This document shows positions 61,601-64,000 of a stretch of 64,000 nucleotides of DNA, in pieces. The translations under genes were made by a program, and so were the position numbers. Every line of letters starts with the position of its first letter. Position 1 is the first letter of the stretch. Location of the stretch: assembly GCF_932274485.2 (NCBI RefSeq), contig NC_065886.2, positions 33,467,501 to 33,531,500 of the forward strand, given 5' to 3'. The stretch comes from Patella vulgata. Lineage: Eukaryota; Mollusca; Gastropoda; Patellidae. Under the pieces are notes generated by a model, which did no database searches, had not been told where the DNA came from, and saw nothing but the letters and a program-made list of their open reading frames with translations.

Positions 61601-62530
61601 TTCAGGAGTAATAATCTTGTATTATCATATCAGAAGAATTAAAACAAAGTAAACTTACTTGTTAAATTCAGTTACAGATTTACAACAATATATTTAAAAC
61701 ATCACATTTGTTTATATTTATATTTAACGTGCAAGAATTAAATTAGTCAATTTATTTTTCAGGGAAGTTTTATTCTTTGTGAATGGTGGTTAGCTTATTG
61801 GTAAGTTTCAATATTTCAATATTATATAATATCAGACAGCGTTTTTTCATCCAGGTCCCCTGTCGTGCACCACTGACAAGGGTAAGCAAGGCTAGAGGAT
61901 TACGCTAGCTCGATCAACGTAGTTGCTTATGACTCTTACAAGTGTATGTTTAATTAATAGTTTGACAACAGTTTCTGTGAGTATTTGGTCAAGAGATAAG
62001 TACTACATGAACGAAAAGAAAACATCTGCTACATGTACTTTCATTATATTTGTTTTCGTGTATATGCTTTTAAATTTAGCCATGTTTTATTGACGCATAT
62101 CAAAAGGATCAGACACAAGATTCAAAAACTTAGAGTAGCCATTTCCATACATATTGTTTTAAACGTAATTCTATCCAAACAAGATAGCGAACCAATATAT
62201 GGTGTATTGTTTAACTATTTAAATGTTTGTATCAGCTAATAAATAGAATATGCTTTTCAATTCAGCCATGTTATATTTCTAGGGCTGAACAATATCAAGA
62301 CATGAATACTACAAACCTTGTCAATACCACCATATTTGGACCTGCCATTTTATCACTGGATGCCAGAGTCTATATCTATTTAGGAATAGTATTTGTTACC
62401 GTGGTGATTGGTTTTCTTCAAGCAGGATTATTTTTCTACATGGTGCGACGAGCAGCTCAAGTTCTACATAACATGGCGCTGATATTATTGATGCAAGCTC
62501 CTATATCTTTCTTTGATATCAATGGCATAG
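31635..62530 (+). CDS. ABCC4-like: ABCC-type ABC transporter, MRP4-like, N-terminal 848 residues
   Basis: Twenty phase-consistent exons with GT/AG sites. Domain order: short N-terminus with Trp-Trp pair (17-18), LPQD segment (42-45), TMD1 (~95-400), NBD1 (~420-640), Ser/Thr-rich linker (~645-720), start of TMD2 (~730-848); TMD2's remainder and NBD2 lie beyond the window. There is no TMD0, as in short ABCC proteins such as MRP4. Remembered human MRP4 aligns exon by exon (IYRK junction, 'IKMxxWEKxF', 'GELxxxxGxLxxHGRxAYV', 'RAVYQxxDIYLxDD', 'CICxIL'). MRP4-type proteins export organic anions and cyclic nucleotides at the plasma membrane. NBD1 is abnormal: Walker A GPAESGKS (Glu for Gly), Q-loop Cys for Gln (~497), IDNTM for LSGGQ (~552), Asp for the H-loop His (~609); Walker B YLIDD is kept. 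Either a regulatory or degenerate ABCC paralogue, or a gene starting to decay; no stop or frame break was seen. Confidence 0.88.
31970..32710. repeat. Minisatellite in ABC intron 1, ~22 bp unit
   Basis: About 30 copies of 'ataatacatgaactcaaatt' with many variants (gain of 'cacaca', loss of bases). Confidence 0.9.
33187..33625 (+). mobile_element. SINE-A fragment interrupted by a MITE
   Basis: 'gagaaacttcctcagaattt' before and 'cccttgttagtgggccag', 'gaattcaaaataagagcag' after the MITE are consecutive SINE-A body parts in plus orientation. Confidence 0.65.
33228..33536. mobile_element. hAT-like MITE with perfect 8-bp target duplication
   Basis: Ends CAGAGGTTGGAACTTGAG and, in reverse, CAGAGGTGGGAACAAGT; flanked by CTGGTACC at 33220-33227 and 33537-33544. 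The interior is rich in 'gacttgagactcg' words. No transposase. Confidence 0.9.
33630..35530. other. ABC intron 1: local duplications, no gene
   Basis: A ~170-190 bp degenerate repeat ('ttttacacac', 'aagtttttattgt') covers 34060-34510. An ~85-bp duplication ('gacaatcttgtgtcttgttt') lies at 34571-34720. A ~90-bp duplication ('ggtttagaaggatatagat') lies at 35105-35270. Confidence 0.6.
35537..35760 (+). mobile_element. SINE-B
   Basis: Plus orientation with head 'gggtggtctagtggttta', box B 'ggtttcgattccc' and (TC)n tail; the core is shortened. Confidence 0.85.
35829..35873 (+). mobile_element. SINE-B tail fragment
   Basis: Only 'gtcgagtagaccttaaacccc' plus (TC)n, a 45-base 3' end. Confidence 0.65.
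35885..36228 (+). mobile_element. SINE-A, near full length
   Basis: Plus orientation, diverged head (box B 'atgttcgatccttg'), full body and ATTTT-type tail. Confidence 0.88.
36230..39195. other. ABC intron 1: unassigned, with a 145-bp tandem duplication
   Basis: 37068-37212 and 37213-37360 are near copies ('gaggtaaacgaagcagtgag', 'tacagttatcgagaatttt'). Nothing else was recognised; no exon. Confidence 0.5.
39200..39454 (+). mobile_element. SINE-B
   Basis: Plus orientation, diverged but complete from 'gggtgggcgagtagtctagc' to the TC tail. Confidence 0.8.
39560..39720 (+). mobile_element. SINE-A with large internal deletion
   Basis: Head fragment joined to the 3' body 'cagtgcagaatagtagactt'. 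Confidence 0.65.
40078..40294 (+). mobile_element. SINE-B
   Basis: Plus orientation; box A lost, box B and core present. Confidence 0.8.
40355..40430. repeat. 23-bp tandem repeat
   Basis: Three and a half copies of 'aatgaatgaataattaatat'. Confidence 0.85.
40425..40742 (-). mobile_element. SINE-A
   Basis: Minus strand, tail to head 'gggagctacgacgactcagt', with internal deletions. Confidence 0.85.
40812..40930. repeat. Tandem repeat, ~26 bp unit
   Basis: Four copies of 'acacaaatacgtctaaaaac'. Confidence 0.85.
41150..41580. repeat. Segment duplicated within intron 1
   Basis: 'tcatatcttcttgtccaatt' with 'gtgattggttaagataatac' occurs around 41160-41235 and again at 41519-41570. Confidence 0.6.
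41660..41965. repeat. Minisatellite, ~40 bp unit
   Basis: About seven variable copies built on 'ggggacagatgaatggaggg' and 'ttggatgaggattgggta'. Confidence 0.85.
42447..43085 (-). mobile_element. SINE-A split by a MITE insertion
   Basis: Minus strand: the 3' part (42447-42527) and the remaining body (42903-43085) are contiguous in the family consensus. The break carries a 9-bp duplication of SINE sequence. Confidence 0.85.
42528..42902. mobile_element. MITE with 9-bp target duplication inside a SINE
   Basis: 375 bp between perfect ACAGTGTGC repeats (42519-42527, 42903-42911). Its ends, CACACTGATCCGCAGTGAAT and, in reverse, CAATCTGTTTCACAGAGAAT, pair at 13 of 20 positions. The 9-bp duplication and a CAATCTG end recall the 20708 family, but the interior differs. 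Confidence 0.85.
43121..43354. mobile_element. MITE, 20708 family, partly deleted and inverted
   Basis: Reverse orientation relative to 20708. It keeps the 'ggatctgtgttttaatcagatt' end and the interior 'ggtcgcg' region, but one end and part of the middle are missing. Confidence 0.8.
43355..43812. other. ABC intron 1: unassigned
   Basis: No feature recognised. Confidence 0.35.
43815..44070 (-). mobile_element. SINE-B
   Basis: Minus strand, complete from TC tail to head 'ggatggccgaatggttagc'; a ~20-base gap in the core. Confidence 0.9.
44205..44588 (+). mobile_element. SINE-A with duplicated 3' end
   Basis: Plus orientation; the last ~75 bases ('cagtatacccatcttcat' to 'gctgttaacccc') are present twice before the ATTTC tail. 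Confidence 0.8.
44896..45030 (-). mobile_element. SINE-B fragment
   Basis: Minus strand 3' half, diverged; (TC)n lost. Confidence 0.7.
45031..45540. other. ABC intron 1, last part
   Basis: AT-rich; a 12-bp 'catttaaataca' repeat near 45240. No exon. Confidence 0.4.
45542..45693. repeat. 76-bp tandem duplication over the exon 2 acceptor
   Basis: Two copies (45542-45617, 45618-45693) with two differences. Each ends in 'ttgtattttgtag' plus the first eight exon bases (GTGGACTG). Confidence 0.95.
45686..45796 (+). CDS. ABCC4-like: ABC gene exon 2
   Basis: After one base, codes WTGRIFWKGYHHTL then DEADVYDVLPQD, matching the MRP4 segment 'NPLFKIG...LEEDDMYSVLPED'. The acceptor sits at the end of the second copy of a 76-bp tandem duplication. 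Confidence 0.85.
45908..46070 (+). mobile_element. SINE-B, 3'-truncated by a second copy
   Basis: Head to core in plus orientation, ending at 'tttcccact'. Confidence 0.75.
46072..46332 (+). mobile_element. SINE-B, full length
   Basis: Plus orientation with box A 'tggcggaatggttagc', box B 'ggtttcgattcccc', core and TC tail. Confidence 0.92.
46441..46540. repeat. 52-bp tandem duplication before the exon 3 acceptor
   Basis: 'ttctccatctcaataccttt' starts at 46441 and 46493; the second copy runs to the acceptor. Confidence 0.85.
46541..46606 (+). CDS. ABCC4-like: ABC gene exon 3, possible 22-codon cassette
   Basis: Between TTGAATCAG and GTAAGT; open in the required phase (QKLTELYPLEVAQGMKVNFE). 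MRP4 has no matching residues. Entry and exit phases are equal, so exon 2 could also join exon 4 directly. It may be an alternative exon or a false one. Confidence 0.4.
46700..47135. repeat. Diverged tandem repeat, ~120-155 bp unit
   Basis: Three units with 'ttttaggggtaccgaatac', 'caatccgacaatat' and 'aaaatggc' blocks, in the intron after exon 3. Confidence 0.75.
47728..47865 (+). repeat. Interspersed repeat E, copy 2
   Basis: Same-orientation match to 16770-16925 ('gaatacggtact', 'aaataaaggtgttttaaaat'). Confidence 0.65.
47854..48040. repeat. Tandem repeats (~49 bp) running into the exon 4 acceptor
   Basis: 'gaatgggagaa' recurs at ~47856, 47905, 47954 and 48027, with 'ttgttgtgttttgtatttac' between. 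The 47905 copy has its own TTTACAG acceptor. Confidence 0.85.
48027..48144 (+). CDS. ABCC4-like: ABC gene exon 4, TM helix 1
   Basis: Codes EWEKELYRWKKGGSVSLMAA then LWRCYRPQILAFILLIMIE, as MRP4 'FWDKEV...[20 protein letters not shown]'. Ends at GTGAGA in phase 0. Its acceptor is the last of several similar repeats. Confidence 0.88.
48646..48861 (+). CDS. ABCC4-like: ABC gene exon 5, TM helices 1-3
   Basis: 72 codons from ECLRVIQAVLMGYF to the conserved GYRMRVAATSLIYRK, the ABCC 'GMRLRVAMCHMIYRK' motif. The donor GTAAGG is followed 39 bases later by a duplicated donor GTAAGC in frame. Confidence 0.9.
48852..48935. repeat. 39-bp tandem duplication over the exon 5 donor
   Basis: Unit 'cgtaaggtaaggcttgttaa..' is repeated; donors GTAAGG at 48862 and GTAAGC at 48901. 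Confidence 0.93.
48940..49092 (+). mobile_element. SINE-B, shortened
   Basis: Plus orientation, core 'ctgggtcttcccactgctaa' and 'attgaaataaaattg'; the end is missing. Confidence 0.75.
49375..49464 (+). CDS. ABCC4-like: ABC gene exon 6, intracellular loop
   Basis: 30 codons VMKLSSHILSPKIMEDIMNL..., matching '[25 protein letters not shown]'. The usual SNDV is TREM here. Acceptor TTTTTCAG, donor GTAATC. Confidence 0.85.
49596..49780 (+). mobile_element. SINE-C candidate
   Basis: A third tRNA-like unit: box B-like 'ggtttcgatccctgg', then 'cctcgtgggtttactccagg' and 'actcaggtttcctcac', the same central core as SINE-B but a different head. Single copy here. Confidence 0.55.
49770..50105. repeat. 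Minisatellite, 30-bp unit, highly uniform
   Basis: Eleven copies of 'gatgggcctggcttgtcagt' plus 'tgtgtaagat'. Central units are identical, so amplification is recent. The unit length being a multiple of three leaves open frames on both strands. Confidence 0.95.
50160..50248 (-). mobile_element. SINE-A fragment
   Basis: Minus strand 3' part with a short deletion. Confidence 0.7.
50326..50787. repeat. 34-bp repeats leading into the exon 7 acceptor
   Basis: 'gactgtactgtattttaggg' starts at 50636, 50670, 50704 and 50738, with a variant at 50772 that provides the real acceptor. A copy of acceptor plus exon start (TTTTAGGTGGTATTA) also lies at 50326-50340, before a ~285-base inserted segment. Confidence 0.9.
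50788..50957 (+). CDS. ABCC4-like: ABC gene exon 7, TM helices 3-4
   Basis: Codes VVLPATYIIIAPVQLLVISY ... FPLQILMGKLSRIL, matching MRP4 'WAGPLQAIAVTALLW...LLPLQSCFGKLFSSLR'. The acceptor is the last of five 34-bp repeats. Confidence 0.9.
51402..51527 (+). CDS. ABCC4-like: ABC gene exon 8, coupling loop
   Basis: Codes QKTDTYTNHRLRKLQLMISG then IHEIKMGCWEKFCEKI; the ABCC hallmark 'GIRIIKMYAWEKSF' is clear. Confidence 0.92.
52035..52200 (+). mobile_element. SINE-B, 5'-truncated
   Basis: Plus orientation, core and tail; head lost. Confidence 0.82.
52270..52519 (+). CDS. ABCC4-like: ABC gene exon 9, TM helices 5-6
   Basis: 83 codons, EEQRHMKKLTRLLSFNSA to SDAMKTIHKIQ, as MRP4 'KKEISKILRSSCLRGMN...SEAIVSIRRIQ'. 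Acceptor TTTCTAG, donor GTACAA. Confidence 0.92.
52561..52800. mobile_element. SINE-A head (+) joined to SINE-A body (-)
   Basis: 52561-52690 is a plus-strand head and 5' body; from 52692 the body runs in minus orientation. Two copies inserted head to body, or an inversion. Confidence 0.7.
52815..53073 (+). mobile_element. SINE-B
   Basis: Plus orientation, complete core and tail; head diverged. Confidence 0.88.
53074..53165 (-). mobile_element. SINE-A head fragment
   Basis: Minus strand 5' part ('aggatcgaaccc' as box B). Confidence 0.65.
53190..53518 (+). mobile_element. SINE-A, near full length
   Basis: Plus orientation from 'gggtcagtgagtaagatgcc' to a fourfold ATTTC tail. Confidence 0.9.
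53665..53778 (+). CDS. ABCC4-like: ABC gene exon 10, TMD1-NBD1 junction
   Basis: 38 codons, EILILDERNSSSVRRVDYQD..., equal to MRP4 'TFLLLDEISQRN...VHVQDFTAFW'. The NBD1 beta strand motif ends YFASKEK. Confidence 0.85.
54232..54282 (+). CDS. ABCC4-like: ABC gene exon 11, NBD1 strand
   Basis: 17 codons GIDAAMVLSNIDLDIEK, matching 'ASETPTLQGLSFTVRPGE'. Small, but phase and position fit. Confidence 0.8.
54384..54548 (-). mobile_element. SINE-B, deleted
   Basis: Minus strand; TC tail, core and box B area, with two deletions. Confidence 0.75.
54832..54873 (+). CDS. ABCC4-like: ABC gene exon 12, Walker A
   Basis: 14 codons NNLYAVIGPAESGK; the P-loop is completed by Ser from exon 13 (GPAESGKS). 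The family has GPVGAGKS, so a loop glycine is Glu. Confidence 0.88.
54972..55076 (-). mobile_element. SINE-B 3' fragment
   Basis: Minus strand tail and 3' body, about 100 bases. Confidence 0.8.
55088..55230 (-). mobile_element. SINE-B with central deletion
   Basis: Minus strand; the 3' body joins directly to the head. Adjacent to the previous fragment, perhaps a tandem pair. Confidence 0.75.
55361..55552 (+). CDS. ABCC4-like: ABC gene exon 13, Q-loop
   Basis: 64 codons: SCLLMSITGELERQKGH, HHGRLAYVPCQPWLFPGTIR, ENIIFGAEFG. In the YVxQxxW Q-loop the Gln is Cys; the following Gln is conserved. Confidence 0.92.
55866..55960 (+). CDS. ABCC4-like: ABC gene exon 14, signature region
   Basis: Codes LFDTLPQKDLTLIGERGVII then DNTMQAKITLA. 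The flanks (LTVIGDRG, KARVNLAR in MRP4) align without gaps, but LSGGQ reads IDNTM. Donor GTAGTT is weak. Confidence 0.88.
56188..56548 (-). repeat. Interspersed repeat family D, copy 2
   Basis: Reverse complement of 2650-3110, about 80 per cent alike by eye. Confidence 0.8.
56570..56800 (+). repeat. Interspersed repeat family D, copy 3 (degenerate)
   Basis: 'cattacaaatggtgctagaa' and 'cttaaatattggatatta' match the family in plus orientation, forming an inverted pair with copy 2. Confidence 0.6.
56800..57085. repeat. Degenerate tandem repeat, ~50-60 bp
   Basis: 'gattacaatcaattacaata' and 'aactgattctaggtagttaa' recur about five times before exon 15. Confidence 0.8.
57148..57234 (+). CDS. ABCC4-like: ABC gene exon 15, Walker B and D-loop
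   Basis: AVYQNCDIYLIDDILSGMDA: Walker B with both Asp residues kept, then D-loop SGMDA where MRP4 has SAVDA. Confidence 0.9.
57345..57596. repeat. ~20-bp acceptor-like repeats before exon 16
   Basis: 'ttgtatattgtagatcttgt' variants recur about ten times; the last 'tttgtatattgtag' is the real acceptor. Confidence 0.88.
57597..57693 (+). CDS. ABCC4-like: ABC gene exon 16, H-loop
   Basis: CICGILKSKTRILVTDN then MHHARVADKLIVMSD; the switch His of 'ILVTHQ' is Asp. Preceded by a run of acceptor-like 20-bp repeats. Confidence 0.9.
57712..58095 (-). mobile_element. SINE-A, full length
   Basis: Minus strand, complete tail to head with few changes; starts 19 bases after the exon 16 donor. Confidence 0.92.
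58346..58519. repeat. ~86-bp tandem duplication over the exon 17 acceptor
   Basis: 'gatgatattactgtgaaatg' at 58351 and 58436; both copies end in an AG followed by GGTAAC or GTAAC and 'atcaattaatgtggaaaa'. Confidence 0.92.
58492..58728 (+). CDS. ABCC4-like: ABC gene exon 17, end of NBD1 and linker
   Basis: 79 codons: GNVNYCGKFDDLEKWG matches 'GKMVQKGTYTEFLKSG'; the rest is a Ser-rich linker (SGSSSLATSVPS) that may be phosphorylated. The acceptor and first exon bases are present twice. Confidence 0.85.
58850..59120 (-). mobile_element. SINE-B, near full length
   Basis: Minus strand; tail, core, box B and head 'ggatggccgaatggttagc'. Confidence 0.9.
59486..59632 (+). CDS. ABCC4-like: ABC gene exon 18, start of TMD2
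   Basis: 49 codons; IPTGSIYKHYFMIGGGMCG then a hydrophobic LLFIILSIFEQ, as MRP4 'VGFQAYKNYFRAG...FIFLILLNTAAQ'. Confidence 0.85.
59640..59975. repeat. Minisatellite, ~34 bp unit
   Basis: About nine copies of 'atcactaacatcaccatgac' plus 'agtagacattttat' in the intron after exon 18. Confidence 0.92.
60229..60345. repeat. ~62-bp tandem duplication
   Basis: 'aatttgttagtcatgtcaac' and 'aatttgtcagccatgtctac' begin two diverged copies; the open frame across them is a by-product. Confidence 0.75.
60693..60811 (+). mobile_element. SINE-A fragment
   Basis: Plus-strand body part with 'atgtaaaagaacccttgac'. Confidence 0.6.
60812..61762. other. ABC intron: unassigned
   Basis: AT-rich sequence; no exon or repeat recognised. 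Confidence 0.4.
61763..61800 (+). CDS. ABCC4-like: ABC gene exon 19, 38-base exon
   Basis: GSFILCEWWLAYW (last Trp split) equals the ABCC motif 'VAYVLQDWWLSYW'. Very short but unmistakable; donor GTAAGT. Confidence 0.88.
61850..61925 (-). mobile_element. SINE-A fragment
   Basis: 'cgtgcaccactgacaaggg' body piece on the minus strand. Confidence 0.5.
62060..62282. repeat. Duplicated intron end before exon 20
   Basis: 'tatgcttttaaatttagccatg' (62063) recurs as 'tatgcttttcaattcagccatg' (62250), just before the real acceptor. Confidence 0.6.
62283..62530 (+). CDS. ABCC4-like: ABC gene exon 20, TMD2 helices
   Basis: Codes AEQYQDMNTTNLVNTTIFGP (extracellular loop with three N-glycosylation sequons), then VYIYLGIVFVTVVIGFL and ALILLMQAPISFFDINGIG, the ABCC 'KAPVLFFDRNPIG' motif. 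Leaves in phase 1 at GTAAGT; the next exon is outside the window. Confidence 0.92.
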
Positions 62531-62723
62531 GTAAGTCATTTGTTGGTTGTACCTTTTATCAATCAGACATTTGTTTCAGTTGGCTGTTATGTATCCATGG
62601 AAACAATTTAACTTTGTTTTTGGTATATGATTACTATTCTGGAGCATATCTAATAAACCATGCAGTATATCTTTATGAAACTTCAGTGAAATGCCTTTTG
62701 CTGATTAGAAATTTCTCATTTTA

Positions 62724-62830
62724 AAGTGAAAATGAAATGAAATGGAGTTTAACCTCCTTCTTTTCTGCATAAATCTGGCTAATGAAGACAGGTACGCGCC
62801 ATATAAGTGTGCTATGAGTGAAATTTTGGG
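62724..62830 (-). mobile_element. SINE-A 3' fragment
   Basis: Minus strand tail and 3' body. Confidence 0.8.
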
Positions 62831-63082
62831 ATATCTAAAATATACCATTGATGGTAAAGTGGTCTATGTCATATTGGATGTTTTTATTAGCATTACCCTT
62901 ATCAACTTGGATCACTTTCATAATTACATTACCTTCAAGGTGATTATAAGGGTGTCTCTGGCTGGTTAGCATTAACCAAGTATTGCTGTTTACATGTATA
63001 TATTGTCTTGTTATATTTCATATTTTATCATTGATTGATAATGACTAGAGATGCCTAGTTGATATGTCGCTCAGTAATAAGC

Positions 63083-63376
63083 AGAGAGAGAGAGAGAGAA
63101 ATGGGGTTTAATGTCCACTCGACACAAACTAGGTCATTTCAGGACTAACACATGGTTCAATTTTATTTCAATAATTCGCTTGCGCGTAGGGGTCTTTAGC
63201 CGTGGGAGGAAACCGGAGGACCCGAAGAAAACCCACAAGGTTGGACAGGCGACCCTACTCCTTGTCACGTACAACCGGGGAATCGAAACCCCGCCAGTTG
63301 ACTCAATGACAGACCGTATGATACAGTGCAGCGCGCACATGCTAACCATTCGGCCATCCACCCCCCCCCCCCCCCA
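63083..63376 (-). mobile_element. SINE-B, full length, close to consensus
   Basis: Minus strand; (TC)n tail, GTTAAACCCCATTTC end, intact core and head, with a poly-C run after the head. The best reference copy of the family here. Confidence 0.93.
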
Positions 63377-63523
63377 GTAATAAGCAGTAATTATATTCCA
63401 TAGAATTGTGACCTGTATAAAATAAAGCAATATGTTTCATATGTTATTGTTTGTAGAAATGTAGGATAATTAGATGAAAATGAGCAGCTATACACAGTAT
63501 AAAAAATAATCAGTGTAATATAG

Positions 63524-63553
63524 TTATCTCCCTTGACACATCAAGGGAGATAA
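63524..63553. repeat. Perfect 13-bp palindrome
   Basis: TTATCTCCCTTGA and its complement, separated by CACA. A partial copy lies at the window end (63971-64000). Confidence 0.85.
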
Positions 63554-64000
63554 TTTATTAACTTGTGAAGTCAGATCACCATTAATTTCACGATTGACTT
63601 TAAGGTTAATTTTGGTCTCTTTGCCCAGCTCTAACTTTCCTCCAAATTTTAATTGGGCTGAGCGATTTTCAATACAGACAGAGCAACATGTCTTTGTTCC
63701 AGATTTTGTATGAGGTTGACCACTGAACTTTTAAGATACACAAATTTGTTGAAGATGCATATATATAGAACTTATCATCATAACCAAGTTCTTAACTCTG
63801 TTATCCTTTCGTCTCTAAATTATGGTCAATTCTATAACAAAAAATCCACAAAAATGACCATGCAAAAGGGGAGAAAAGGGAGAGAGAGAGAGAGAATTGC
63901 TATAAATGACGAACTATAGGTTGTGGGTTCTGAGATGGTGAAATTTCGTTTTGGTCTGCCTCCATAAGTATAGTTTTCTCCCTTGACACATCAAGGGGAG

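Overview
The window is animal nuclear DNA, AT-rich and gene-poor, with spliced genes and very many short interspersed repeats. The repeat types (two tRNA-headed SINE families ending in the same 3' motif, tandem modules with 'gggccataac' and 'gtgggcgtata' motifs, many MITEs) point to a mollusc, perhaps a gastropod. That is a judgement from repeat style only.

Three host genes are supported. (1) At 3560-4075 (+) lies an intronless ORF for a small secreted protein with a farnesoic acid O-methyltransferase-type domain. (2) At 12384-15235 (-) four exons with matching phases encode part of a divergent flotillin/SPFH protein; its first and its C-terminal exons were not found. (3) At 31635-62530 (+) twenty exons, the first separated by a 14 kb intron, encode the N-terminal ~848 residues of an ABCC-type transporter closest, from memory, to MRP4/ABCC4: TMD1, NBD1, linker and the start of TMD2. 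The gene runs off the right edge of the window.

Layout: 1-3500 dispersed and tandem repeats; 3560-4144 gene 1; 4200-9200 SINEs, retroelement remnants and minisatellites; 9700-11125 includes a Tc1/mariner relic; 12100-16050 flotillin gene with SINEs and a hAT-like MITE; 16050-31600 repeats with no gene recognised; 31635 to the end the ABC gene, its introns filled by SINEs, MITEs and tandem repeats.

Two observations stand out. First, all exons of the ABC gene are open with usable splice sites, yet NBD1 has lost the key ATP-site motifs (Walker A glycine, Q-loop Gln, the whole LSGGQ signature, H-loop His) while keeping Walker B Asp-Asp; this suggests a non-canonical or regulatory ABCC protein, or early decay. 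Second, exon-intron junctions are repeatedly caught in short tandem duplications: splice acceptors or acceptor-flanking sequence at ABC exons 2, 3, 4, 7, 16, 17 and 20, the donor of exon 5, and the acceptor of the flotillin exon at 15235. Several duplicates keep plausible second splice sites, one of which would add 13 codons in frame. MITE insertions with perfect 8- or 9-bp target duplications, two of them inside older SINEs, give a readable insertion history.
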